In this document: positions 1-8,500 of the stretch, in pieces
Position numbering within the stretch: position 1 is the stretch's first letter
Layout of the letters: each line of letters opens with the position of its first letter
From: Coraliomargarita sinensis
GTDB taxonomy: Bacteria > Verrucomicrobiota > Verrucomicrobiia > Opitutales > Coraliomargaritaceae
Length of the DNA: 64,000 nt
Assembly: GCF_003185655.1 (NCBI RefSeq)
Contig: NZ_QHJQ01000007.1
Span: forward strand, 1 to 64,000
Direction of reading: 5' to 3'
Program-made: the position numbers and the translations under genes
Notes under the pieces: model-generated
Seen by the model: only the letters and a program-made list of their open reading frames with translations
Told to the model about the DNA's origin: nothing
Databases searched by the model: none

Positions 1-148
1 CGACCCCGCAGAAATCCGCCACCTGCCAGATCATCTTCCGCAGGATCTCCCTCTCCCGATCACCAAACAAACGCTCTCCATTCACCGTCCTGGTCATACA
101 GTGATAGGTCGCATCGCTGCCACTTACTTTTAGACGCCGGGTTCGCAT
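1..148 (-). CDS. REP-associated tyrosine transposase (RAYT/Y1), N-terminal fragment cut by window edge
   Basis: From an ATG at 148 the minus strand stays open to base 1 (49 codons). The peptide begins MRTRRLKVSG and contains SDATYHCMTRTVNGERLF at residues 11-28, the typical first-strand motif of IS200-like Y1/RAYT proteins (YHxMxRxxxxxxLF). The catalytic HxH and tyrosine would lie outside the window, so activity cannot be judged. RAYTs are single-copy domesticated transposases that process REP hairpins; REP-like palindromes are abundant in this window. The family call is fairly safe; intactness is unknown. Confidence 0.7.
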   Translation of the reverse strand, partial: MRTRRLKVSGSDATYHCMTRTVNGERLFGDREREILRKMIWQVADFCGV

Positions 149-327
149 GCTTAGATAAGGAAATCGCTCAAATTGAAGTCGTTGTCAAGTATTATTAGCC
201 TGTCCCTTATAATCTTATAATCTACTCGTGAGCTTAATGCCGGTGCATTGTTAAAGTCTCGCTCATTCACGCATTAATCCTGCGCATCCCAATGCATTGG
301 CACGCGAAGCGCTAGCTGCGGTAGGCT
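149..327. other. Intergenic region between divergent RAYT fragment and HAD gene
   Basis: A/T-rich spacer between two divergently read genes, so promoters for both probably lie here. I see no repeat tract and no convincing sigma-70 pair. A poor GCGGTAGG stretch precedes the HAD start. Confidence 0.4.
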
Positions 328-1161
328 ATGAATAAAATTGGATTTCTTTTAGACATGGATGGTGTCATCTACCGCGGGAATCAGCTGATTCCCGGTGCCA
401 ATAAATTTATCTCGGGATTACGTGAGCGCGAGATCCCTTATCTCTTCCTGACCAACAATAGTCAGCGCACCCGCCGGGACGTGGCCCATAAATTGCGCAA
501 GCTGGGCATCGAAGCCTGCGAGGACGACGTCTTCACCTGCGCCATGGCGACGGCCCGATTTCTGGCCAACCAAACACCGAATGGCACCGCCTACGTCATC
601 GGGGAAAACGGCCTGGTCAATGCACTCCATCGCAACGGCTACACCATTGCGGACGATGATGTCGACTACGTCGTGGTGGGCGAAGGCCGCACCTTGAACT
701 TTGAAATGGTTGAACGTGGGGTTCGCTTGGTCGAGAAAGGCGCTCGCCTCATCGCCACGAACATGGACACCACCTGCCCGACCGAGAACGGAATTCGTCC
801 GGGCTGTGGCGCCATCGTCTCGATGATCGAAAGCGCGACCAATCGCACCGCTTTCTCCGTCGGCAAACCCAGCCCGGTCATGATGCGTGCCGCACGGAAG
901 CAACTCGGCCTGCGTACTGACGAGACCATCATGGTCGGCGATACCATGTATACCGACATACTCGGCGGCGCACAGGTCAGCTATCGCACGGTTCTCGTCC
1001 TCAGCGGCCACACCACGCGCGCCGGCATCTCCCGCTTCGCCTACAAGCCGGACCTGATCTGTGACTGCGTCGCCGACATTCCCGAGGAATTCTACCTCGG
1101 GGAGAAACATGTGACCTCGGATAAACTCACCACCGGCTCGGTCGAGGAAGTAAATGCTTAA
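328..1161 (+). CDS. HAD-IIA family hydrolase (NagD-like sugar/nucleotide phosphatase)
   Basis: A 277-residue cytoplasmic phosphatase of the HAD superfamily, IIA (NagD/AraL/PGP-like) subgroup. Motif I is DMDGV at residues 9-13 with nucleophile D9 and acid D11. Motif II is LTNNS at 41-45, the motif III lysine is K180 in GKPSP, and motif IV is GDTMYTD at 204-210. The long segment between motifs II and III is the C2 cap of this subgroup. Length is normal for the family. The gene stands alone and ends five bases before a strong terminator, so it is probably monocistronic. The substrate is not predictable; NagD relatives hydrolyse nucleoside monophosphates or sugar phosphates. Confidence 0.9.
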   Translation: MNKIGFLLDMDGVIYRGNQLIPGANKFISGLREREIPYLFLTNNSQRTRRDVAHKLRKLGIEACEDDVFTCAMATARFLANQTPNGTAYVIGENGLVNALHRNGYTIADDDVDYVVVGEGRTLNFEMVERGVRLVEKGARLIATNMDTTCPTENGIRPGCGAIVSMIESATNRTAFSVGKPSPVMMRAARKQLGLRTDETIMVGDTMYTDILGGAQVSYRTVLVLSGHTTRAGISRFAYKPDLICDCVADIPEEFYLGEKHVTSDKLTTGSVEEVNA

Positions 1162-1165
1162 GGCC

Positions 1166-1214
1166 GCCGCACGACCGCATCGCACTCACGCTGCGGTCGT
1201 GCGGCATAATTTTT
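1166..1214 (+). terminator. Rho-independent terminator after the HAD gene
   Basis: A perfect 14-bp inverted repeat (arms 1166-1179 and 1192-1205, GCCGCACGACCGCA and its complement) encloses a 12-nt loop and is followed by ATAATTTTT. It begins five bases past the HAD stop codon. Confidence 0.9.
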
Positions 1215-1266
1215 GAATCGGGAAGGGCTCCTGCCACTTGGCCCTGTTCTGACGAACTGGTGAAGG

Positions 1267-1394
1267 ATCAAATAAGTTTTTCATTCATGTAGAGAACTTG
1301 CGCCAGCAAGGTCTTTAGATAGGCCAAGGATCTTCCAAATCGACGGCACTCTCGTGCCATCGCTACGATCTAAAATTGTGTAAACTTATTTGAT
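1267..1394. repeat. Widely spaced 13-bp inverted repeat upstream of the sulfatase
   Basis: ATCAAATAAGTTT at 1267-1279 recurs as its exact reverse complement at 1382-1394, enclosing about 100 bp with no ORF. It could be the ends of a small mobile remnant or an operator pair. The rest of the 1215-1539 gap holds nothing else I recognise. Confidence 0.5.
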
Positions 1395-1539
1395 GAAGCA
1401 CTCGGCCAAACATGGTAGAACCCGGTTCCGATCTGTGCGGTCAGTAGCAAGCAAGAACAAAACGGCGATTTCTATCGCGGTACTTACGAGCGGATGTCAA
1501 AGTGGAACTTTTAGTACTTCCTAATCGACTTAAAGACAA

Positions 1540-2952
1540 ATGCCACAGATTACCCTAAGGTTTCATTTACTTGCCATCATCTTGATCGCCTGCTCGGCAG
1601 TTGCCGCGCCGAAAAACGTTTTGTTGATCTGCGTTGATGATCTCCGCCCGGAGCTGAAAAGTTTCGGGGCCGACTACATCCACTCGCCGAACATCGACAA
1701 ACTGGCCGCTACCGGCCGGGCCTTTACACGACACTACGTCAATGCACCGAGCTGCGGGCCGTCCCGTTACACGTTGCTGACCGGGCAATACGGACCGCCG
1801 CACAACGGCGCCCTCTTCGTGCGTGCGGAGCGCTTGGAAAAGGACGAAACCTCTGTCCCGCCCAGCATGCCGGAGTGGTTTCGCAAGCACGGCTATACCA
1901 CCGTTTCGGTGGGAAAGATTTCCCATCATCCCGGTGGGCGGGGTGGCCGTAACTGGGATGACGGTAGTAAGCTGGAAATGCCCAACGCCTGGGACCGGCA
2001 CTTGATGCCCTCCGGTGAATGGCAGCATCCCAGAGGTGCCATGCATGGTCTGGCTCATGGCAGCATACGAAAGCGGGCGGGCGAACATCCGGTCTTTGAA
2101 GCGAAAGAAGGCCCGAACGAGATCTACCCCGACGGACTCATCGCCAACGAAGGGATGCGTCAAATCGAAGATCTGGCCAAGTCGGACGAACCTTTCTTCC
2201 TGGCCGTTGGCCTGATTCGCCCGCATCTGCCTTTCGGTGCGCCCAAAAGATTTCTCGACCTCTACGAAGGCGTCGATCTGCCCCCGATCCCCCATCCGGA
2301 CAAACCCGGAAGCCCATCCACCTGGCATCGCTCCGGCGAGTTCATGAAGTATCAGCGCTGGGGCAAAAATCCCAACAACGACCCGCAATTCGCGGATGCC
2401 GTCCGGCGCCACTATGCTGCCTGCGTCAGCTATGTGGATGATCATGTCGGCATGCTCATTGAAAAACTTGAAGCATCCGGCGCCGCGGACGACACCGTGA
2501 TCGTGCTTTGGGGCGACCACGGCTTCCATCTCGGCGAGCATACCATCTGGGGAAAACACGCCCTCTTTGAAGAATCGTTGCACTCCCCCTTGATCATTAT
2601 TTCGCCGGAAGTCGAAAAGCCGGGAACGGCCGCCAATGGTGTTGTGGAAACCCTGGATATTTTCCCGACCCTCTGCGACCTCACCGGAGTCGAAACGCCC
2701 GACTTCGCCACGGGCAAATCACTCCTGCCCATGCTTCATGATCCGGCAACCCCCGGACATTCGGCTATCGCTTACATAGGCTCGGCAAAAACAGTCCGGA
2801 CGGACCGCTATCGGTATATCGCCCACAAAAACGGTGAGCAGGAACTCTATGACCACGCCTCGCCGGAAAAAGAAACACGGAATATAGCCGGGCAAAACCC
2901 GAAAGTCGTACAGTTACTCCAGAAGATACTGGAAGAGGAGCTGGCGAAGTAA
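1540..2952 (+). CDS. Secreted sulfatase, iduronate-2-sulfatase-like (S1 family)
   Basis: A 470-residue type I sulfatase. A signal peptide spans about residues 1-22, cleaved near SAVAA-PK. The first metal site is VDD (D33, D34). The formylglycine motif CGPSR is at 72-76, with C72 the residue converted to FGly by an anaerobic or FGE-type maturase not present here. The second metal site is [10 protein letters not shown] at 325-334, with K339 in WGKH nearby. This GDHG/LGEH form is typical of iduronate-2-sulfatase-like enzymes, which release sulfate from uronate or fucose polymers. It probably acts in the periplasm or outside. A second sulfatase follows in the same direction. Substrate is inferred from family only. 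Confidence 0.92.
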   Translation: MPQITLRFHLLAIILIACSAVAAPKNVLLICVDDLRPELKSFGADYIHSPNIDKLAATGRAFTRHYVNAPSCGPSRYTLLTGQYGPPHNGALFVRAERLEKDETSVPPSMPEWFRKHGYTTVSVGKISHHPGGRGGRNWDDGSKLEMPNAWDRHLMPSGEWQHPRGAMHGLAHGSIRKRAGEHPVFEAKEGPNEIYPDGLIANEGMRQIEDLAKSDEPFFLAVGLIRPHLPFGAPKRFLDLYEGVDLPPIPHPDKPGSPSTWHRSGEFMKYQRWGKNPNNDPQFADAVRRHYAACVSYVDDHVGMLIEKLEASGAADDTVIVLWGDHGFHLGEHTIWGKHALFEESLHSPLIIISPEVEKPGTAANGVVETLDIFPTLCDLTGVETPDFATGKSLLPMLHDPATPGHSAIAYIGSAKTVRTDRYRYIAHKNGEQELYDHASPEKETRNIAGQNPKVVQLLQKILEEELAK

Positions 2953-3017
2953 AAAGGATTTTTGCCAGCTGTCATCGACCTGACGCACTTTCCCAAAACG
3001 GCCTCCTGCTGCCCGCT

Positions 3018-3125
3018 AAGAGTGCTAAGCTACGTGAATTGCCGAGCAATTCCTGGCGTCCTTAGCGTCACTTCGCTGGCCAAGTCTTCTATTGGGAAAT
3101 GCCTCGTCCCCGTACTCACGAACAG
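3018..3125. repeat. Dispersed intergenic repeat, copy 1 (second copy at 7091-7206)
   Basis: The block starting GCTAAGCTACGTGAATTG and ending CCCGTACTCACG matches 7091-7206 over about 100 bp, including TGGCGT-CCTT-GCGTCACTTCGC and CCA(A/G)GTCTTCTATT. GAATTG-CCGAG-CAATTC inside it is a perfect small hairpin. The last part resembles the GTCCCCGTTCTCACGAAC REP variants seen at 57.4 and 59.9 kb. It fills most of the gap between the sulfatase and the next gene. Confidence 0.65.
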
Positions 3126-3306
3126 GACTGCGGATGCGATTCAGTTTGTCGGTGTCCGGTTTCCCAGTTCGCCCACTCCCCGTTGTATCTTCTGCATATT
3201 GTCTGGCCTCTGGATCCCTGTGGCCTGACTTCGGCCCTCGGCCCTCAATCCGCGCTCCGCGTAGGATTCTATTGCTTCGGCGGCCTTAAGGCGTATCCCA
3301 GACATA

Positions 3307-3603
3307 ATGGATCTTAAAACTTTAACTCAAACCGCATCGGAGAACGCTCCCGAACCGGAGGGTCTAAACGACACCGAACGCTCGCTCTGGCTGGCCAGGG
3401 CCGGACGCTGGGATGAAGCGCACGATCTCTGCCAAACGCTGCACGATCCGGCAGGGTCCTGGATCCATGCCTGGCTGCATCGCCAGGAAGGCGACTACGG
3501 CAACGCCTGCTACTGGTATTCACGGGCCGGAAAACCCGCCGCAGATCAGGACGCATCACTGGAAGAGGAATGGATCGAAATTGCCAAAGCCTTGCTGGAT
3601 TAG
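3307..3603 (+). CDS. Small conserved hypothetical protein
   Basis: A 98-residue soluble acidic protein with no signal peptide. It carries a tetratricopeptide-like pattern: LWLARAGRWDEAHDLCQ (residues 27-43) and WIHAWLHRQEGDYGNACYWY (52-71), each compatible with paired helices. I recall uncharacterised proteins of this type in Verrucomicrobia and Planctomycetes but know no function. It lies between two sulfatase genes and is read in the same direction, about 100 bp before the second, so co-transcription is possible. Confidence 0.65.
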   Translation: MDLKTLTQTASENAPEPEGLNDTERSLWLARAGRWDEAHDLCQTLHDPAGSWIHAWLHRQEGDYGNACYWYSRAGKPAADQDASLEEEWIEIAKALLD

Positions 3604-3701
3604 AGCCACTTCTGGAACTTTTAAGACCCAAACTTATCCTTCAATCTCAGGAGGTGCTGCTTTCTCAAGCGTCATCACATTTATTTAAACAACAAGCATA
3701 C

Positions 3702-5174
3702 ATGATATATCGTTTCATCATTCTATTCTTCGCCTTCGGGCTTGGTCTTCATGCCGAGGTAACGGCGCCAACCGATAGCGACCGGCCGAATATCGTCATT
3801 ATTTACGTCGACGACCTCGCCCGCGGCGATGTCGGGGCATTCGGTTGCCCCGACCCGGGCACAGAGAATATCGACCGCCTGGCCGAGCAGGGCGTAATGT
3901 TGACCAACGCTTACACCAACAACGCCCCCTGCTGCCCGAGTCGCACCGCAGTGATGATGGGCATGTACACCCAACGGTTTGGCAAGTACGGTCTCTCCCG
4001 CGGTGTCCCCATTCCCGAGGACAAGCCGACCATGGCCGAAACCCTCCGCGATGCCGGCTACATGACCGGTATCGTCGGCCTTGAAAAGTGGGACATTGGC
4101 AAATGGGACCAGGGCGCGCTCGACGAAGGCTTTATGGAAGCCGGGATGCAGCCCCCGCGTGTGCCCAAGTTGAATGAGCAGGGCTATGGCCACAGATCCT
4201 GGCAACTCGATCTTTACGGCCAGTATGGCACCGAGGTGGAAGGCAACTACTGTGTCGACTTCATCCAACGACACGCGGATGGAGACAAGCCCTTCTTCCT
4301 TTACTACGTTCCGCTGGCCGTGCACACGCCGCTGTTCGAAGTCCCCCAAAAGTATTTGGATATGCTCTACCCCGATCATGTCGGCAAATACAAGCCCCGC
4401 CAATACCTGCGTGCCAATCTGCTCTGCCTGGACATCCAGATCGGGCGCATCCTCCAAGCTTTGGATGAGACCGGCGCGGCCGACAATACTTTGGTCATCT
4501 TCAGCAGCGACAACGGTGGTGATCCTGCTGGCCAGCACCGCCCGGATCCCTATCGCGGCGGGAAGCGCGGCAAAAACCGCTATAACCTTCAATGGGAGGG
4601 CAACTACCGTATGCCGACAATCTTCTCCTTTCCGGGTCGTCTGCCCGAGGGCACAAGCTACGAAGGCATGTCCGGCACGCTGGATTTCTACGCAACCGCG
4701 GCAGCGATTGCCGACATTGAGGCACCTGACCACCTGGACGGTAAAAACATGCTCCCGCTTCTCACCGGCGAGCAAGCCCCCGACCCCGAACGGATCTTTT
4801 TCTGGAACACCCACGGCTCCGAAATCGTACGCTGGAAACAGTGGCGCCTCGTGCAGTTCCGCGACCAAGGCTGGCGACTCTACGACATCGAAGAGGACCC
4901 CAGCGAGACCCGCAATCTCGCGGACCGCTACCCGGAAATCGCAGCTCAACTGGAAGCGCGCTATACCGACTGGCTCTCGCAAATGGAAGAACCCCGCAAA
5001 CCAGTTCGGCCACCGGAGGCACTTATCCCCCACACCAACGGCGGTCATCACGCCCGTCGCCCCTTCGGTCGTGGCTGGATGACTGTCGAACGCTGGAACC
5101 AGATCAAAGACGACCCCAGCCAGTGGAGTGAGACTGCGGCCCGGAAGCGCTTCTTTGAAGCCCTTGAGCTATAG
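3702..5174 (+). CDS. Secreted arylsulfatase-like sulfatase (S1 family)
   Basis: A 490-residue sulfatase counted from the ATG at 3702. The frame is open from 3570, but only this start gives a clean signal peptide (MIYRFIILFFAFGLGLHA), so the upstream start is rejected. Metal site VDD is at 36-38, FGly motif CCPSR at 77-81 with C77 modified, K129 in EKW, the conserved VHTP near 208-211, and the second metal site SDNGG at 269-273. The C-terminal subdomain ends with LYDIEEDPSETRNLADRYPE, normal for the family. It should remove sulfate from sulfated glycans in the periplasm or outside. The two sulfatases belong to different subfamilies, suggesting different linkages. Confidence 0.93.
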   Translation: MIYRFIILFFAFGLGLHAEVTAPTDSDRPNIVIIYVDDLARGDVGAFGCPDPGTENIDRLAEQGVMLTNAYTNNAPCCPSRTAVMMGMYTQRFGKYGLSRGVPIPEDKPTMAETLRDAGYMTGIVGLEKWDIGKWDQGALDEGFMEAGMQPPRVPKLNEQGYGHRSWQLDLYGQYGTEVEGNYCVDFIQRHADGDKPFFLYYVPLAVHTPLFEVPQKYLDMLYPDHVGKYKPRQYLRANLLCLDIQIGRILQALDETGAADNTLVIFSSDNGGDPAGQHRPDPYRGGKRGKNRYNLQWEGNYRMPTIFSFPGRLPEGTSYEGMSGTLDFYATAAAIADIEAPDHLDGKNMLPLLTGEQAPDPERIFFWNTHGSEIVRWKQWRLVQFRDQGWRLYDIEEDPSETRNLADRYPEIAAQLEARYTDWLSQMEEPRKPVRPPEALIPHTNGGHHARRPFGRGWMTVERWNQIKDDPSQWSETAARKRFFEALEL

Positions 5175-5343
5175 AAGTGGTCGGGACCATAATGATTACA
5201 GTGGAGTCGGGGCTGTGTGCTTTGACTCCTGGTTCAAAATTCCATCACTCATTCAACAAGCTCATGACGGGCGAGTTTTGAGGCGACATCGCAAGCCCAA
5301 AAGTACGTACGGCACGCTCTAAACACCTACGACGACCCGCACC

Positions 5344-5750
5344 TCAGCGTGCATGCCCGAAGACATAATCGACCAACGCCGCCAGAGCCGATTTCTCTCC
5401 TGTCGCTGTGCGATGCGCCATAGGATCAAGAATTTTTAGAAGTGGTATAACTCGAAGCTGCATCGGACCGCCGAGCGCTTTATAGCGCTCTTGAATGCCT
5501 CCGGAATTCTCCTCCAGTGGCACGACCGTATCGCTGGTCACCATGAAGGTGGAAAAATTGGCAGTGCGATTTTGGAGCAGCGCAAAGCGGCCGGGCAACG
5601 CCGCGAACTCCAAAATTCGCGCGCATCCTTAAGGACAGGCTCAATTGGTTCTCTCGCGACACCGTCGAGACGACCTGCAGTCAAAAAGCCCGTGGATCCA
5701 AACATAATCAGAGCAAGCGCAACGACCACCGATCTGTTCAAAGACATCAA
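5344..5750 (-). pseudogene. Decayed alpha/beta-hydrolase (prolyl-oligopeptidase-like) remnant
   Basis: One minus frame from 5750 gives a signal-peptide-like start (MMSLNRSVVVALALIMFGS) and runs to about 5620. A second frame continues ILEFAALPGRF and contains SDTVVPLEENSGGIQERY, the acid-residue region near the C-terminus of alpha/beta-hydrolases, down to the stop at 5344. The frames meet near 5615 (DAR then ILEF), so a frameshift separates them. The nucleophile-elbow region is missing, so a deletion joined the two ends. The normal C-terminal histidine context is also disturbed. Such hydrolases often accompany sulfatases. I read it as a non-functional relic. Confidence 0.65.
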
Positions 5751-5817
5751 TATGGATCAAGCCCCTGCCTTTCCGAGAGTCGTCACGTGAAGAGAAAACG
5801 CCCAATCACCCGACGAT

Positions 5818-6882
5818 CTACAAATCCACGTAAGTGAGGAGACCTTTGATTTTCCGATCACTCAAATTGCCACCATTGATCAAATCAACCATGAGCTCAG
5901 CCGCTGCTGTATTGGTCTTGTTTGGAGGCTTACCAATAATGACATGCACATCAGTCTCTGCAGGTTTTGGCCTACCATATTTCTGGTACCATTCCCAGTT
6001 TGCCTCCACGACTTTTTCATTGGGCAAACCAATACCGGGTTCAACCAATATAAAAACCGTGCTCGGTGGCGGGCTTAATTCGAAAGCCGCATTCATTGCT
6101 CCCCAATACTGCGTACCGGTCCTGAGGAAAATACCACCTTCCTCCATATTCTGAGGGGAACCAGTCCAGGTGGATCGGTTCCTGATATCCACTGAATTGA
6201 GCTCTTCAATCACCTTGTTGATATCATTACCGCTACCCTTCAACCACCTCCTGCCAGAAATGCCGCGGGGAAACCAAAAGTCCGATTCGGTAAAATCCTT
6301 ATTATTTCCAGCCCCTTTCGGCATGTGCCCGGCATTCTGGCCACCGAAGAAAATGAGCATGAAATTGGCATCGCCCTTCTTGATGGTACTTAAAGTTTTT
6401 AGTACTTCGGCACGTGTCTGCTCAAAAACTCCGCCCCCGGAAAGCGATAGGTCCATTAAAACCGCGAAATTGGAGCCGGAAGCGGAGGCGCCAAAGAAAT
6501 TAACATCCACGGCCATGTCACGCACACCAGCCAGTCCGCCACCGAAACCGCCGCCCCCGCGTCCATAGACCGCGCTGCTGTCCACATTGACGTCGATATC
6601 CAGGCTGGGGATGTTCAACTCGGAAGGATTATTCACCACGATCGCCGGCGGCCGAGGAGGAGGCACCGACTCATTCCGCTGCTGGATATTAACCTGATAC
6701 TCCGGCTCTTTTTGCTGCACCTGCTCCACGGGAGCAGCCTCAAAAACCGTCTCCTCACGCAATACATCGGCCACGAACTTAATTGTGCCAAAGATAATAA
6801 TGGCGACGATGTGCAGCGCGAAGCTGACAATCAGGACCATTGCCAAGGCGCTACGGGACTTCTTTCCGAAAAACTGCTTCAT
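5818..6882 (-). CDS. Membrane-anchored vWA-like protein, paralogue A
   Basis: 354 residues. One N-terminal transmembrane helix (about 14-38) follows a short basic leader (MKQFFGKKSR), giving a periplasmic body. Residues 50-90 are rich in Gln and Pro (QQRNESVPPPRPPA), a stalk. A Gly stretch YGRGGGGFGGG lies at 106-116. D144-x-S146-x-S148 (MDLSLS) has the form of a MIDAS metal site of von Willebrand A domains, followed by alternating strands and helices. The first 130 residues are nearly the same as in the neighbour at 7236-8219, while the C-terminal half differs completely. Function is unknown; a ligand-binding or envelope role is a guess. Confidence 0.7.
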   Translation of the reverse strand: MKQFFGKKSRSALAMVLIVSFALHIVAIIIFGTIKFVADVLREETVFEAAPVEQVQQKEPEYQVNIQQRNESVPPPRPPAIVVNNPSELNIPSLDIDVNVDSSAVYGRGGGGFGGGLAGVRDMAVDVNFFGASASGSNFAVLMDLSLSGGGVFEQTRAEVLKTLSTIKKGDANFMLIFFGGQNAGHMPKGAGNNKDFTESDFWFPRGISGRRWLKGSGNDINKVIEELNSVDIRNRSTWTGSPQNMEEGGIFLRTGTQYWGAMNAAFELSPPPSTVFILVEPGIGLPNEKVVEANWEWYQKYGRPKPAETDVHVIIGKPPNKTNTAAAELMVDLINGGNLSDRKIKGLLTYVDL

Positions 6883-7050
6883 AATCTATCCGGACAGGAG
6901 TACTATAAAAAATGTCTCAGCACTAGTCATAAAACCAGAGAGTCCCTCCATCAACCATTCCACTCAGCGGTATAGCTGGAGCAGTGGATAAGTTCAGTTT
7001 TCCGGTTACCCGTTTGTCCGTTTCCAGTTGCACCCTCTGCATATTATCTC

Positions 7051-7095
7051 GCTTCTAACCCCTGACCTCTGACCTCTGACCTCTGACCTCTGACA
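7051..7095. repeat. Heptamer tract (CCTCTGA-type)
   Basis: About five near-perfect tandem copies of CCTCTGA, preceded by degenerate copies, between the two vWA paralogues. This is the first clear member of the 7-nt-period tracts that fill most gaps in the window. Confidence 0.85.
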
Positions 7096-7206
7096 AATAA
7101 GAGTCGCGCCAAGCTACGCGAAGTGAAAAGCAATTCTTGGCGTACCTTGGCGTCACTTCGCGGGCCAGGTCTTCTATTCGAAACCCTTGCGCCCCGTCCT
7201 CACGAA
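7091..7206. repeat. Dispersed intergenic repeat, copy 2
   Basis: Matches 3018-3125 (see that entry) with scattered substitutions. The order of flanking words (GTTTCCAGTT, TCTGCATATT) is also shared but lies on the other side of the block, so the elements have been rearranged. Confidence 0.65.
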
Positions 7207-7235
7207 AAAGGCTGGGATTTTCAGCTACTCGGATT

Positions 7236-8219
7236 CTACTTATCCTTGAAGAGTTTCAGGAAAAACTCTCCGCCGGTTTTGCGTGCCATCATCTCAAGCG
7301 GCTCCTGATTGTTCCCTTTCCCCAAGTTACCCTTGAAATCGTGGAGCATGAGCTTGGTATCTTTTCTGCGCATATAGCGTGCCACGTCGTCGGCCAAATC
7401 AGCATCGATACTGTCATCAAAATCGGCGAACCAGTAGATCAGGTCCGCCCCATTATCGACGAGGAATTTCATGGCGACATCACAGCCGGAGAGACCATTG
7501 GGGCCACGGATTTCGGAGAAGACGACAAAACCCTTGTTCCGACGGCGCGTACGGTCCCATATTTCCTTGAAATCCTCCCGCTTCAGCAAACGATCCACGA
7601 ATGGCTTGGTGGCATAACGTCCGCCCGTATAATCCTCCGCGGTCTTCTCGTAGTCCTTGATCGGCACAAGCTCGTTTTTTCGACTGTCGATAGCGCAACC
7701 GGGCGCAAAAACAATAATGGCATCGGGGAAGGCAGACTGAATTTCATCGATGACAGCGCTGAGCACGTTGTGCGTCGAAAAGGAGACATCTAGAATCACG
7801 CCCAGGGTTTCCGCCTGCACGGTTTTGCCGAATAGATTGGCGGAGATTGCCATTTCACGTACCCCGGCAAGCCCGTCACCGAAGCCACCGCCACCACGTC
7901 CGTAAACCGAGCTGCTGTCGACATTCACGTCGATATCCAGACTGGGAATGCTCAGTTCCGAAGGATTATTCACCACGATCGCAGGAGGCCGGGGAGGTGG
8001 CACTGATTGATTTCGCTGCTGGATATTGACCTGGTATTCCGGCTCTTTTTGCTGCGGTGGCGCGATTTCCGCCGCCTCGAATACAGTCTCTTCACGCAGC
8101 ACATCGGAAACGAACTTGATCGTGCCGAAAATGAGTACGGCCACGACATGGAGTACGAGGCTGACAACCAGGACTGTCGCCATGGCGCTGCGGGATTTCC
8201 TTCCGAAAAACTGCTTCAT
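7236..8219 (-). CDS. Membrane-anchored vWA-like protein, paralogue B
   Basis: 327 residues, built like the protein at 5818-6882: basic leader, one membrane helix at about 14-38, a Gln/Pro stalk, YGRGGGGFGDG at 106-116 and a MIDAS-like D144-x-S146-x-S148 (LDVSFS). Residues 1-130 differ from paralogue A by only scattered conservative changes. After residue 130 the two share almost nothing beyond the vWA fold signature. Upstream, B has its own gap with no repeat tract (8220-8500). The pair suggests a conserved anchoring module with exchangeable periplasmic domains. Function is unknown. Confidence 0.72.
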   Translation of the reverse strand: MKQFFGRKSRSAMATVLVVSLVLHVVAVLIFGTIKFVSDVLREETVFEAAEIAPPQQKEPEYQVNIQQRNQSVPPPRPPAIVVNNPSELSIPSLDIDVNVDSSSVYGRGGGGFGDGLAGVREMAISANLFGKTVQAETLGVILDVSFSTHNVLSAVIDEIQSAFPDAIIVFAPGCAIDSRKNELVPIKDYEKTAEDYTGGRYATKPFVDRLLKREDFKEIWDRTRRRNKGFVVFSEIRGPNGLSGCDVAMKFLVDNGADLIYWFADFDDSIDADLADDVARYMRRKDTKLMLHDFKGNLGKGNNQEPLEMMARKTGGEFFLKLFKDK

Positions 8220-8500
8220 AGAAGAACGACGTGTAAATCGTGGTAAATATTAGAGAAAAGAATCACTTTATCAACGAGACAGACTCAAATGATATCTGTT
8301 TAGGGGATAAGAGATATCAAGAAACTCTCCTATCCGTGTCGTGTAAAGCGTAATAGGCTATTGTACAGCTTCAGCACTGCCAGCCAGCCTGCATGCTTTA
8401 CGGTTTTTTAACCAAGAAACAGGCCGGTGAGCCGTAGGCGGTAGCATAAGATAATTGAATTATGGCAAGAGGCAAAAACTGAAAACCGGGAAACTGAATC
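8220..8500. other. Intergenic gap without recognised features
   Basis: About 280 bp between the AsmA-like gene and the vWA paralogue B. I find no repeat tract, RNA or gene. GGTTTTTTAACC near 8402-8413 is a small palindrome. The promoter of the vWA gene should be here. Confidence 0.4.

Noticed and set aside
418..1185. 255-codon minus ORF opposite the HAD gene
   Set aside because: Shadow of a GC-rich gene; the plus frame has all four HAD motifs.
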